Positions 19,677 through 29,119 of a stretch of DNA of 64,000 bases are shown here, in pieces. The notes under the pieces are model-generated. The model did no database searches, was not told the origin of the DNA, and saw only the letters and a program-made list of their open reading frames with translations. The stretch spans positions 1 through 64,000 of the forward strand of contig JBGDCZ010000009.1 in the NCBI GenBank assembly GCA_048493715.1. The letters are read 5' to 3'. Source of the stretch: Arsenophonus sp048493715. GTDB taxonomy: Bacteria; Pseudomonadota; Gammaproteobacteria; Enterobacterales; Enterobacteriaceae. The translations under genes were made by a program, and so were the position numbers. Positions within the stretch are counted from its first letter, which is position 1; every line of letters starts with the position of its first letter.

Positions 19677-20030
19677 TATGATATATATTGTGGATGCTAT
19701 TTATCACGATCCTAACGTAAAAAAGTTATTTTCTGAGCAGAAAAAACCATTGTTTGAGAAAAATATTTGATTATCCTAATAAGATAATACCTGACGACTA
19801 TGACATATTACTTTGTTGGTGTGATAAAACTCGTCATAATTCATTTTTTGCTATTACCTTTAATAAGTTAAGTGAAAATTACATGGCCTAACTCCTGCAA
19901 TTGATTTATTTAGCTTTAATTTAGTGACTAGTTGGCAATACATTATCGATTTTAATAATTTTGTTGCGAAAATAATATCGTAGGATTGTTATTCTGTTTG
20001 GCTAGATCATTATGAGTTACTGTGGTTGAA
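19677..20030 (+). pseudogene. Unrecognised small degraded gene
   Basis: Three adjacent fragments in different frames look protein-like: MIYIVDAIYHDPNVKKLFSE (19677 on), DYPNKIIPDDYDILLCWCDK followed by TRHNSFFAITFNKL (about 19768-19890), and FNLVTSWQYIIDFNNFVAK (about 19910-19975). Together they suggest a cytosolic protein of about 115 residues that was broken twice. No family is recognised. It sits between yibQ and hldD, where E. coli has tdh, kbl and htrL. Confidence 0.4.
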
Positions 20031-20097
20031 GTAGGATAAATGTTATTATCAGATTAATATAAGTAATTATTAGATCGATTGAATAGAGGTAAATCTA

Positions 20098-21036
20098 ATG
20101 ATCATAGTCACTGGTGGGGCTGGTTTTATTGGCAGCAATATTGTTAAAACACTTAATGATAAAGGACGCCGCGACATTTTGGTGGTCGATAATCTTAAAA
20201 ATGGGGCTAAATTTGCCAATTTAGTCGATTTAGATATTGCAGATTATCTCGACAAAGAAGATTTTATCGCCAATATTATGGCCGGCAATGATATTGCTGA
20301 TGTTGAAGCGGTTTTTCATGAAGGCGCTTGTTCATTAACAACTGAATGGAATGGTCAGTATATGATGAATAATAACTATGAATATTCAAAAGAGTTACTT
20401 CATTACTGTATTGAACGAGATATTGCATTTTTATATGCTTCTTCGGCAGCCACTTATGGTGGACGGAGTGATCATTTCATTGAAGAGCGTCAATATGAAA
20501 AACCATTAAATGTATACGGTTATTCCAAGTTTTTATTTGATCAATATGTTCGTAAGATTTTACCGCAGATCTCTTCACAGGTGTGTGGATTACGTTATTT
20601 TAATGTTTATGGTCCGCGTGAAGGCCATAAAGGAAGTATGGCTAGCGTTGCTTTCCATTTAAATAGCCAAATTAATCAGGGACAACAGCCAAAACTTTTT
20701 GCTGGTAGTGAAAAATTTAAACGTGATTTTATTCATGTGAGTGATGTAGCGGCGGTTAATTTATGGTGTTGGGAAAATAAAATCTCTGGAATATTTAACT
20801 GTGGTACCGGTAAGGCGGGATCTTTTCAGGCTGTAGCCGATGCGGTAATCGCTTTTCATAAAGAAAAAAATCTTTCAGTGGAAAATATTGCTTTTCCTGA
20901 TCAATTAAAAGGTGTTTATCAAACACTTACCGAAGCAGATCTAACCAAGTTACGTGCTGTAGGTTACGATAAACCATTCAAAACAGTAGCGGAAGGGGTT
21001 GCCGATTATATGCAATGGTTAAATCAAGATAATTAA
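20098..21036 (+). CDS. hldD: ADP-L-glycero-D-manno-heptose 6-epimerase
   Basis: A 312-residue short-chain dehydrogenase-type epimerase making ADP-L-glycero-D-manno-heptose for the LPS inner core. It starts at once with the NADP motif MIIVTGGAGFIGSNIV. The catalytic YxxxK is in LNVYGYSKFLFDQY (about 138-151), and the heptose-specific segments GLRYFNVYGPREGHKGSMAS and RDFIHVSDVAAVNLW are present. It heads a tight hldD-waaF-waaC operon: 11 bases to waaF and 2 from waaF to waaC. Confidence 0.97.
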   Translation: MIIVTGGAGFIGSNIVKTLNDKGRRDILVVDNLKNGAKFANLVDLDIADYLDKEDFIANIMAGNDIADVEAVFHEGACSLTTEWNGQYMMNNNYEYSKELLHYCIERDIAFLYASSAATYGGRSDHFIEERQYEKPLNVYGYSKFLFDQYVRKILPQISSQVCGLRYFNVYGPREGHKGSMASVAFHLNSQINQGQQPKLFAGSEKFKRDFIHVSDVAAVNLWCWENKISGIFNCGTGKAGSFQAVADAVIAFHKEKNLSVENIAFPDQLKGVYQTLTEADLTKLRAVGYDKPFKTVAEGVADYMQWLNQDN

Positions 21037-21047
21037 TCGGAAATAGT

Positions 21048-22094
21048 ATGAAGATATTGGTCATTGGCCCTTCATGGGTAGGCGATATGATGATGTCGCA
21101 CAGTCTTTACCGTACTTTGAAGACGCTTCATCCGAACGCAGAAATTGATGTTATGGCCCCTGATTGGTGCCGGCCACTATTGCATAAAATGCCTGAAGTA
21201 AACCAAGCTATATCTATGCCTTTGGGTCATGGTCGTTTAGCGATTAATGAACGTCGTCGGCTTGGTATTAGTTTACGTGATCAACGTTATGATCAGGCTT
21301 ATATATTACCTAATTCATTTAAATCTGCGTTAGTGCCTTTTTTTGCCCAAATACCGTTACGTACAGGATGGCGCGGTGAGATGCGTTATTGGTTGCTTAA
21401 TGATATTCGCATATTAGATAAAGCCGCTTTTCCACAAATGGTTCAGTGTTATGTTGCTTTGGCTTATAAAAGAGACTCAGTTAACAATGCCGAAGATATT
21501 CCTAAGCCTATTTTATGGCCACAACTTTCAGTTACAGAAACGGAAATTGTACAGAGTAAACGCATTTTCCATATTCCTGAGCAGTTACCTATTATTGGCT
21601 TTTGTCCAGGGGCAGAATTTGGGCCAGCTAAACGCTGGCCGTCTTACCATTATGCTAAGTTGGCGCAATTATTGTTTTCTGCTGATGGTTATCAAATTGT
21701 AATATTTGGTTCGCTAAATGATCATCCTATCGGTGAAGATATTCGGCAATCGCTTTCTGCCGATTGCCGGCGGCATTGTTTTAATCTAGCGGGAAAAACA
21801 ACGCTTGAGCAGGCGGTTAATCTATTGGCATCTTGCAGGGCTGTGGTGACAAATGATTCAGGTTTAATGCATATTGCGGCAGCATTAAATCGCCCGCTGG
21901 TGGCACTTTATGGGCCGAGTAGCCCTGATTTTACTCCTCCTTTGTCAAATCAAGTGGAAATTATCCGTTTGATAACCGGTTATCATAAGGTGAGAAAAGG
22001 GGGAACAGAGAGTGGTTATCATCAAAGTTTGATTGTTGTAAAACCTGAACGAGTGAGTACGGCATTAACTAAGTTATTGGCGGAGATTCAATAG
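21048..22094 (+). CDS. waaF: ADP-heptose:LPS heptosyltransferase II
   Basis: A 348-residue GT9 enzyme that adds the second heptose to the LPS inner core. It starts MKILVIGPSWVGDMMMSHSL, has FCPGAEFGPAKRWPSYHYAK (sugar-nucleotide contact) and ends its GT-B fold with TNDSGLMHIAAALNRPLVAL, the D..SGxxH.AAA ADP-heptose site. Length is normal. Confidence 0.96.
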   Translation: MKILVIGPSWVGDMMMSHSLYRTLKTLHPNAEIDVMAPDWCRPLLHKMPEVNQAISMPLGHGRLAINERRRLGISLRDQRYDQAYILPNSFKSALVPFFAQIPLRTGWRGEMRYWLLNDIRILDKAAFPQMVQCYVALAYKRDSVNNAEDIPKPILWPQLSVTETEIVQSKRIFHIPEQLPIIGFCPGAEFGPAKRWPSYHYAKLAQLLFSADGYQIVIFGSLNDHPIGEDIRQSLSADCRRHCFNLAGKTTLEQAVNLLASCRAVVTNDSGLMHIAAALNRPLVALYGPSSPDFTPPLSNQVEIIRLITGYHKVRKGGTESGYHQSLIVVKPERVSTALTKLLAEIQ

Positions 22095-22096
22095 CT

Positions 22097-23071
22097 ATGA
22101 AAGTATTGATCGTTAAGACCTCATCGATGGGTGATGTATTGCATACTTTGCCCGCATTGTCAGATGCAGTGATACATTATCCCACTATTCAATTTGATTG
22201 GGTTGTTGAAGAGAATTTTGCTGAAATTCCAAGCTGGCATGGTGCCGTTAAGCGAGTTATTCCAGTGGCTATTCGTCGGTGGCGAAAAAATTGGTTAGCA
22301 AAATCTGTCAGGCAAGAAAGAACGGTTTTTCGTGCGCAATTGCAACAGCAAAAGTATGATGCAGTGATCGATGCACAAGGGTTATTGAAAAGTGCTTTTT
22401 TGATCACGCGTTATGCTCGTGGTTTAAGCCATGGTTATGATTGGAAAAGTGCTAGAGAGCCTTTGGCTAGCTTATTTTATAATTGCTGTTATAGTGTGAA
22501 AAAACAGCAGCATGCTGTTGAACGTATCCGAGAATTATTTGCAGATAGCTTACATTATAGTAAACAGATTATTGCCGGTGATTATGGTATTGCACAATGT
22601 TTTTCTCCATCGGCTTTGGCCACAACAATAGCCCCCTATATTATTTTTTTCCATGCTACCACACGTGATGAGAAGCATTGGCCTGAATCTTATTGGCGAC
22701 AATTGATCACCGCTGTACAAGCTAAAGGATTAACCGTTAAATTACCGTGGGCAACGAATTTGGAACATCAACGTGCTCTTAGGCTTGCCGCAGGTTTTAA
22801 GCATGTTGAAGTATTGCCTAAGCTTTCATTAGACAAATTAGCTCAGCAGATAGTCGCAGCCAAAGCGGTTGTTTCCGTTGATACAGGATTAAGCCATTTA
22901 ACTGCTGCTTTGGGTAAAGCAAATATTACTCTCTATGGTCCGACTGATCCCGGGCTAATTGGGGGTTATGGTGAAGCACAAGAAGCTATTGTTTCAGCTA
23001 ATGGCAATATGGCAACAATTAAACCTAATGAAGTCTATCAACGATTAGTTTTAAAAATCGATAATGAATAG
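22097..23071 (+). CDS. waaC: ADP-heptose:LPS heptosyltransferase I
   Basis: A 324-residue GT9 enzyme that transfers the first heptose to Kdo2-lipid A. Signatures are MKVLIVKTSSMGDVLHTLPA at the N-terminus, the acidic residue in FDWVVEENFAEIP, HATTRDEKHWPE, and SVDTGLSHLTAALGKANITL near 260. It is the last gene of hldD-waaF-waaC and is followed by a 170-base gap before a convergent GT39 gene. Confidence 0.96.
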   Translation: MKVLIVKTSSMGDVLHTLPALSDAVIHYPTIQFDWVVEENFAEIPSWHGAVKRVIPVAIRRWRKNWLAKSVRQERTVFRAQLQQQKYDAVIDAQGLLKSAFLITRYARGLSHGYDWKSAREPLASLFYNCCYSVKKQQHAVERIRELFADSLHYSKQIIAGDYGIAQCFSPSALATTIAPYIIFFHATTRDEKHWPESYWRQLITAVQAKGLTVKLPWATNLEHQRALRLAAGFKHVEVLPKLSLDKLAQQIVAAKAVVSVDTGLSHLTAALGKANITLYGPTDPGLIGGYGEAQEAIVSANGNMATIKPNEVYQRLVLKIDNE

Positions 23072-23240
23072 TTAAAACTATTATTTATTTCTCAAAAGAT
23101 GAGATTTAATCGAACAAGGTAATTTGCTCGATTAAATTTATACTAGCTTTAGCCTAATTGTAGGTTGAGACCAATAACAAATATAGCTAGATATTATGTG
23201 ACAATGAAAATATTTTTTATATTTCATTGTCACTCGGTTT

Positions 23241-24719
23241 TTAATGATGTTTTTTCTCTGGCGCAATAAATCCTAGACACATTGTTTGAGGATGAGCGTT
23301 TGGCTCTGATTGGTAAACAATGGCTTCTTTTTCAATTGTAAATTGTGGCCAGTATTTGGACATCCGTGTAAAGTTTTCTTGGCTACAGTCTTTACCTTTC
23401 CGCCCTAATAATAAAGCACCGTGTTTGCTGATAGTTTCTTCTGCAATATCATGATAATAGACATTTGGTGGTTGTTCTTCACTACTATCCCAAGGTTGAA
23501 TAGTGTGTGGCCTATTGGAAGCATAGATGATAAACCATTGATAAAGATTATCTTCGCCGCCAACATATTTTAATGGCTGACCATACTTTTGCTGCCAGCG
23601 CTGTTGTCCTTCTGCAGTGAGTGCTTTAATACCAATCATTTTCTGGCCAGCGCCACGAATATTACAACTTAACACCAGGCAATAGCCTAATAAGACCAGG
23701 CTGCCAATGATAATTAAACCCAATAATGTCTTACGCAATGGTTTTTTTGGTTGAACGGATATAGAGCCAATAAATAATGGTGTGGCAATCATTATAAATG
23801 GTTGCAGCCATTCTGTCATTCTTCCTCCGTCATGGAATAAAAACCAACCGAAAATTACGGCTAAAGGGAGTAGCAGAATAAAATTAAGTAATTGATTAGG
23901 TTGTGCTTTAGGCCAGTCTATTTTACCGCCTAATCGATAGAGGATAATGGTAGCAATAATTAGCGGATAGAAAACAGACAATATTGAGTTGACAACATGA
24001 AGGTTAAAACCATGTTCGATCTGTGAATCAACCCATTTGAAGGCAGAAAAGTCATTTTCTATTAACCATAAGAGATTGGGTAGGATCAACGCAAACCAAA
24101 ATGCTATCGCAATATAAAAAAGTGGTTGTTGATAACTTTTTCGTACCTTAGGTACAAAAAGGGTTAATAAAAAAACAGTGCCTACAATTGCTAATGTTGA
24201 ATATTTACCCATTGTTGCTAAACCAGATACTAGCGCAAAGGCAAGCCACCATTTGGGGTGATCATAAACAGCACGTAAGAAGAAGATCAGCCCCCAGGGC
24301 CATAGAGCGACAAGAATATAATTATCATTATAAGGGATGATATCAAAATTAATGATACCTGATAAATTTAGCAGTAGTAATGCAAACCAGGCTAACTCAA
24401 TTTTCTGACTAAGGTGATAAGCGAGTTGCCATACACCTATCATCCCGATGGCTATACCAACAAAGTGAATAAAGTACCAGTAAAAGCTGTAGGAGAGGTT
24501 TAAATAGATGGCCGGCCACATAAGTACACCGACAAACCAAGGATTTTTCGGGGAACCCCATTCCCCATTCATTCCCCAATTAACAGCTTCGACCGCATCG
24601 TAAGGTACAGTTGGATCTAAAGAATAACTTCCATAAATCCACAAAATTGCATAAACCGACACCCACAAGTAAAGCCATATTTTTGAGTTTGTATTAAAAA
24701 AAGGCATATTATTTTTCAT
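23241..24719 (-). CDS. GT39-type (ArnT/PMT-like) integral membrane glycosyltransferase
   Basis: A 492-residue protein with about 10-11 membrane helices and a soluble C-terminal domain from about 370, the plan of polyprenyl-phosphate-sugar-dependent GT-C enzymes. The acidic first periplasmic loop PYDAVEAVNWGMNGEWGSPK carries the expected catalytic Asp/Glu. It sits inside the LPS core block between waaC and waaA, so addition of a sugar to core or lipid A in the periplasm is likely, but donor and acceptor are unknown. It is too divergent to be called ArnT. Confidence 0.7.
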   Translation of the reverse strand: MKNNMPFFNTNSKIWLYLWVSVYAILWIYGSYSLDPTVPYDAVEAVNWGMNGEWGSPKNPWFVGVLMWPAIYLNLSYSFYWYFIHFVGIAIGMIGVWQLAYHLSQKIELAWFALLLLNLSGIINFDIIPYNDNYILVALWPWGLIFFLRAVYDHPKWWLAFALVSGLATMGKYSTLAIVGTVFLLTLFVPKVRKSYQQPLFYIAIAFWFALILPNLLWLIENDFSAFKWVDSQIEHGFNLHVVNSILSVFYPLIIATIILYRLGGKIDWPKAQPNQLLNFILLLPLAVIFGWFLFHDGGRMTEWLQPFIMIATPLFIGSISVQPKKPLRKTLLGLIIIGSLVLLGYCLVLSCNIRGAGQKMIGIKALTAEGQQRWQQKYGQPLKYVGGEDNLYQWFIIYASNRPHTIQPWDSSEEQPPNVYYHDIAEETISKHGALLLGRKGKDCSQENFTRMSKYWPQFTIEKEAIVYQSEPNAHPQTMCLGFIAPEKKHH

Positions 24720-24897
24720 CGTCAGCCATAAAATTGGTGGATTAAAAATTCCATTTATTCGAATTAAACCAGTAACACTATAATGAAGAAAAAATAAAAT
24801 ATGGAGTATTTGTTAATTTTATCGTTCATTTAGTTATTTTAAGCGTTATTTCGATATGTGATTTAGCCATGTTCAATATATTAAAAATACTAGAACT

Positions 24898-26175
24898 TTA
24901 ATGGGTTACTGGTGGCAGGTAGGGTTCCAATAACTTTAGTAATTTTTGTAGTGCCCCTTGATTTTCATGTAAAACTTCTGCGGCCTGACGACCGTGGTAT
25001 AGACGATAATCTTCATCTTTAAGCAAATGGGAAATAGCAAGGGTTAATGATTGCCAATCATTAACCGTAATAAGCCCATCAGCTTGTTTAAGTTTGGTAC
25101 AAATATCTTTGAAATTGAAAGTATAAGGCCCCATTAAAACAGGAAGGGCATGTGCTGCTGCTTCTAAAGGATTATGTCCTCCTTTTTCAACTAAACTACC
25201 GCCGACAAAGGCGAGATCGGCAATACCATAGAGTAACATTAGTTCACCCATGGTATCGCCGATAATAACTTGAATATTCACATTGGGAATACGGTTTTCA
25301 CTACGGGAAATATAGTGTAGTTTGGCTTTTTCTGTTAATTCTTTTGCTGTTGCAAAGCGCTCAGGGTGGCGAGGAACAAGAATGAGCAATAGGTCGGGAA
25401 ACTGTTTTAATAGTTGAGTGTGAGCCTGTAAAATAATTGACTCTTCTCCTTCATGGGTGCTGGTAGCAATCCAAACCGGACGATGCGGTGCCCATTGTCG
25501 ACGTAGCGTTATGGCTTTTACTGCCAATTCAGGTGTGACAGAAATATCAAACTTTAGGCTACCTGTAACATATAATTTTTTTCGTGGTAAACCCAGTTTA
25601 ATAAAACGTTCTCCATCCTCTTGATTTTGCGCTGCGATCAAGGTGATTTTTTGTAATAAAATTTGAATAAAATAACCCAATTTTTGATAACGCGCGGCTG
25701 ATCGTTCAGACAGACGGGCGTTAGCAATAACTAATGGTATCTTACGTTGTCTTAACTGCAAAATAAGATTTGGCCAAAGCTCTGTTTCCATAATAATGGT
25801 TAATTTAGGATCCGTTTGCTTAAGAAAACGGCGTACAGAACCTGCTAAGTCATAGGGTAAATATACATGCTGGACATCATCCCCAAACGCAGATAAAACC
25901 CGTTCCGAGCCGGTAGGAGTCATAGTAGTGACGGTGATAAGCAGTGTTGGGTAATGATGACGTAATGCCCTAACTAACGGCACAGCAGCTAAAGTTTCTC
26001 CTACTGAAACAGAATGTAGTAATATACCGCCAGGGATTACTTTACCATTACAAAAACCATATCGCTCATTCCAACGCTTGCGATAAGCAGGAGATTTGCG
26101 ACTACGCCACAATAAACGTAACCAAATAATGGGTTGAATAAGGTAAATAAGTATTTGATACAGACGTAATAACAT
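24898..26175 (-). CDS. waaA: Kdo transferase WaaA
   Basis: A 425-residue inner-membrane-anchored GT30 enzyme that adds Kdo residues to lipid IVA. The N-terminal helix (about 3-23) is followed by the catalytic base segment HSVSVGETLAAVPLVRALR and the fold-2 segment AFVGGSLVEKGGHNPLEAAA near 310-330, the Kdo-donor site. Length is standard. In E. coli coaD is co-transcribed with waaA; here the two are divergent with a Fur-box-containing spacer. Confidence 0.96.
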   Translation of the reverse strand: MLLRLYQILIYLIQPIIWLRLLWRSRKSPAYRKRWNERYGFCNGKVIPGGILLHSVSVGETLAAVPLVRALRHHYPTLLITVTTMTPTGSERVLSAFGDDVQHVYLPYDLAGSVRRFLKQTDPKLTIIMETELWPNLILQLRQRKIPLVIANARLSERSAARYQKLGYFIQILLQKITLIAAQNQEDGERFIKLGLPRKKLYVTGSLKFDISVTPELAVKAITLRRQWAPHRPVWIATSTHEGEESIILQAHTQLLKQFPDLLLILVPRHPERFATAKELTEKAKLHYISRSENRIPNVNIQVIIGDTMGELMLLYGIADLAFVGGSLVEKGGHNPLEAAAHALPVLMGPYTFNFKDICTKLKQADGLITVNDWQSLTLAISHLLKDEDYRLYHGRQAAEVLHENQGALQKLLKLLEPYLPPVTH

Positions 26176-26337
26176 TCTATCACATTAACTGATTGAAATT
26201 AGCACTATGGTAGCATATTGCACATAAGAAAGTGCAATGAATATCTATTTAAATAGCGTTTTTATTCATCATTAGAAATAAAAAATTTTAATAATTTGTT
26301 AATTAATTTAATTTAAACGAATGGTTAACCAAAAACA

Positions 26338-26352
26338 TGATAATAATTATCA
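26338..26352. promoter_or_regulatory. Perfect Fur box without an iron gene
   Basis: TGATAATAATTATCA matches the 7-1-7 Fur consensus (TGATAATnATTATCA) at every position. It lies in the waaA/coaD spacer. Just downstream is a second dyad, TATCCTTA-8-TAAGGATA (26381-26404), then an AAGGA site before an ATG at 26411 that meets TAA after three codons. This suggests a relic of an iron-regulated gene, although control of coaD is possible. Confidence 0.6.
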
Positions 26353-26488
26353 TTTATTTTCAAAAGATAATAAATATAGCTATCCTTAATTAATAATAAG
26401 GATATATTTATGTGCGCATAATTGTTCAATATGCTTAAATAGTACGATAATATGTGTTCAGTTGTTCGTTATTAGTGAAAATAACTTT

Positions 26489-26971
26489 ATGAAAAAAAAA
26501 GCAATTTATCCTGGTGCTTTTGATCCGATAACTTATGGTCACTTGGATATTATAGAGCGTGCGGCCCTAATATTTGAGCAGGTAATATTGGCTATCGCTG
26601 ATAGTTCGCGTAAGAAGCCGATGTTTACCCTCGATGAGCGTATTTTTTTTGCCAAACAACAGACCAAACATTTAACAAATGTTGACGTACAAGGATTTTG
26701 TGAGCTCACGGTGAGTTTTGCGCAAAAACATCAAGCAAATATTTTAATTAGAGGAGTGCGATCTGTATCAGATTTTGAATATGAGCGTCAGTTGGCTAAT
26801 ATGAATAGCCATCTCATGGCTGATCTCGAAACCATCTTTTTGTTACCTTCTCCTAAGTTATCATTTGTGTCTTCATCTTTGATTAAAGATGTTGCCCGCC
26901 ATGGCGGTGATATTTCCTCTTTTTTGCCAGAACCGATAGTCAAAGCTATGTTACAAAAAATTGCGCAATAA
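26489..26971 (+). CDS. coaD: Phosphopantetheine adenylyltransferase CoaD
   Basis: A 160-residue cytosolic enzyme of coenzyme A synthesis (4'-phosphopantetheine plus ATP to dephospho-CoA). The ATG at 26489 is chosen because MKKKAIYPGAFDPITYGHLD matches the family start exactly. TxGH is present as TYGH and the C-terminal ATP site as SFVSSSLIKDVARHGGDIS. Together with coaBC at 37 kb, two CoA pathway steps lie in this window. Confidence 0.96.
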   Translation: MKKKAIYPGAFDPITYGHLDIIERAALIFEQVILAIADSSRKKPMFTLDERIFFAKQQTKHLTNVDVQGFCELTVSFAQKHQANILIRGVRSVSDFEYERQLANMNSHLMADLETIFLLPSPKLSFVSSSLIKDVARHGGDISSFLPEPIVKAMLQKIAQ

Positions 26972-26990
26972 AAACGATTTAGGTTTAAAT

Positions 26991-27800
26991 TTATTTTTGG
27001 CAATGATGACAGAAAAAAGTACTACGTTGTCCTAGTTTTATTGATTCAATCAGTTGACCACAATGAAAACAAGCTTCATCTTTTTTACCATAAACAAACA
27101 GTTGTTGAGCAAAATAGCCTGGCTTTCCATCTGACTGTAAAAAATCTTTTAATGTTGTTCCACCCTGCTCTATCGAACTTTGAAGAACCTGTTTGATTTG
27201 AAAAACTAAATGACTGATCTCTTTTTTTGTTAGTGAATGGACGGCTCTAGTTGGCAGAATTTTAGCGGCAAACAGCACCTCATTTGCATAAATATTGCCC
27301 ACACCAACTACGATTTTATTGTCCATTAACCAGGGTTTGATGGTGGTTTTTCTATTTTTTGCCTGTTGGTAAAGATAATTTGAATTAAAATCGGTAGAAA
27401 GTGGCTCAGGTCCTAAATGAGAAAGGACAGAACAATTTTCCAGCTCGTCAGCCCATAACCAGGCACCGAAACGTCTAGGATCGGTATAACGCAGTGTTTT
27501 GCCATCAGCTAAAATCAAGTCGATATGATCGTGTTTTTCGGCTAATTGTTGCTTTGCTAAGATGCGTATACTACCTGACATGCCTAAATGAATGACTATC
27601 CAGCCGTGGTTGAGTTCAATTAGTAAGTATTTAGCGCGTCGTTTAACACTTAAGACTGCTTGGTTGGTGATATGTACAATTTCTGTTGCTACAGGCCAGC
27701 GTAATTGGTGATTGCGTACTATGCTATATTGTATTTTATTACCGACCAAATAGGGTTCAATTCCACGTCGGCTAGTTTCGACTTCAGGTAGTTCTGGCAT
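26991..27800 (-). CDS. mutM: Formamidopyrimidine-DNA glycosylase MutM (Fpg)
   Basis: A 269-residue base-excision enzyme for 8-oxoguanine. The start is placed at 27800 so the mature protein begins PELPEVE: the N-terminal proline is the catalytic nucleophile and the following Glu is essential, with AGGAAT upstream. The beta-elimination lysine lies in RRAKYLLIEL and the helix-two-turn-helix in VGVGNIYANEVLF. The C-terminal zinc finger has four cysteines (CFHCGQ...FFCHHC). It converges on coaD with a 19-base gap. Confidence 0.96.
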   Translation of the reverse strand: MPELPEVETSRRGIEPYLVGNKIQYSIVRNHQLRWPVATEIVHITNQAVLSVKRRAKYLLIELNHGWIVIHLGMSGSIRILAKQQLAEKHDHIDLILADGKTLRYTDPRRFGAWLWADELENCSVLSHLGPEPLSTDFNSNYLYQQAKNRKTTIKPWLMDNKIVVGVGNIYANEVLFAAKILPTRAVHSLTKKEISHLVFQIKQVLQSSIEQGGTTLKDFLQSDGKPGYFAQQLFVYGKKDEACFHCGQLIESIKLGQRSTFFCHHCQK

Positions 27801-27907
27801 ATATTCCTTCATTATGTAACGAATCGTTAATATTAATACAATACTACTGTATATTATGATGGTTAGTCGATAGAATAGAATGATTTAAAATGTTGGTTGG
27901 AGTGGAA

Positions 27908-29119
27908 ATGAAGGTTATCCCTATAATAAATAAACAATTTAGCTGCCGCTCTTATTGGAATTTAGGGATAGTATTTTTTTTTATTGCTATTTATTTTTTT
28001 GATGGTATTACGCGTTATAAGCATGCCTTAGCAGGATTAATTTATCTTACTGCTATTGTGTATTTAATAAAAGATCGAAAGAATATTTTTAATATATTTA
28101 AAAATAATTTATTTTTATCTTTAGTGTTTTTTGTTATGGCAATGCTTTATTCCTTAATTATTTCTAAAGATATTAACATTACGCTAAAGGCTATTAATAA
28201 AGGTATTCTCGAAAAATTGTTTATCACCACAATGGCTATTGCAATAGTACTCTATCGAGAAAAAAAAGAGCACATAACTAAGCTATTGATTTTTTATTTA
28301 ATTTTTTCTATTTTGCCATTAACCATTAAAGAGATTTTGCAATATATTGAAGAATATCATCAGGGTATAATGCCGTTATCAACATTTGAACATCGATATA
28401 TTTCTGATTGGTTAATATTTATTGCACCTGCTTTGTTTTCTTTTGGATTATGTAAGGGGGTAAAAAATAAGATCTTATTTTTCTCTCTTACTGTTATTTT
28501 TGTTGCTATAACAATCGGAACATTACAACGAGGTACTTGGTTATCTATTATGGTAATGTTTATTATCTGGTGTATGGTAAAAAAAGAAATTAAATTACCC
28601 TGTATTGCTGTCATTGGATTTGGTGTCTTATTGTCCTGCTTATTAATAATTAATCAAGGTCAGTTTGATCAATTATTTTACAAATTAGAGCAGACGAATA
28701 GTAGTCATCGGTATAGTAACGGTACTCAGGATTCCGCATTAGATCTTATTAAGGAAAATCCAATAGCAGGCTATGGCTATGGTGAACAGTTATTTTATAA
28801 AATTTATAATGAAAGAGTGGTAGATTATCCTGACTGGGTTTTTAAAAAATCGATAGGACCCCATAATACGGTTTTGTCAGTTTGGTTTGCGGCTGGAATA
28901 TTTGGCTTAATCGCTATCCTTTATCTTTTTATCTCCCTTTTTATGCATTTATTTAATGAATATCGTAATAATGCTGTAAAAGATGGTTTTCTGATGCTTA
29001 TGTTAATTTTTATTGGTGATATGATAGTTAGAGGTTTGTTTGAAACTGTAAATGTTTCAAATATGGCCATTATAATAGGAATAACATTAGCATTGAGTAG
29101 TGATAAAAATTTTGATTAA
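27908..29119 (+). CDS. waaL: O-antigen ligase (WaaL/RfaL) family protein
   Basis: About 403 residues from the ATG at 27908, preferred over 27890 because GGAG lies five bases upstream. It has about 11-12 membrane helices and a large periplasmic loop (about 255-330) with the WaaL-family features IGTLQRGTW (arginine) and KSIGPHNTVLSVWFAAGIFG (the HNxxL motif). It would attach polymer or core sugars to lipid A-core in the periplasm. No wzy/wzz or O-antigen cluster is visible here. Its last 33 bases overlap the 3' end of the convergent GT8 gene. Confidence 0.85.
   Translation: MKVIPIINKQFSCRSYWNLGIVFFFIAIYFFDGITRYKHALAGLIYLTAIVYLIKDRKNIFNIFKNNLFLSLVFFVMAMLYSLIISKDINITLKAINKGILEKLFITTMAIAIVLYREKKEHITKLLIFYLIFSILPLTIKEILQYIEEYHQGIMPLSTFEHRYISDWLIFIAPALFSFGLCKGVKNKILFFSLTVIFVAITIGTLQRGTWLSIMVMFIIWCMVKKEIKLPCIAVIGFGVLLSCLLIINQGQFDQLFYKLEQTNSSHRYSNGTQDSALDLIKENPIAGYGYGEQLFYKIYNERVVDYPDWVFKKSIGPHNTVLSVWFAAGIFGLIAILYLFISLFMHLFNEYRNNAVKDGFLMLMLIFIGDMIVRGLFETVNVSNMAIIIGITLALSSDKNFD

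Noticed and set aside
26338..26488. A RyhB-type iron-responsive sRNA starting at the perfect Fur box
   Set aside because: No RyhB core sequence and no GC-rich terminator with a T run on either strand before the next gene.
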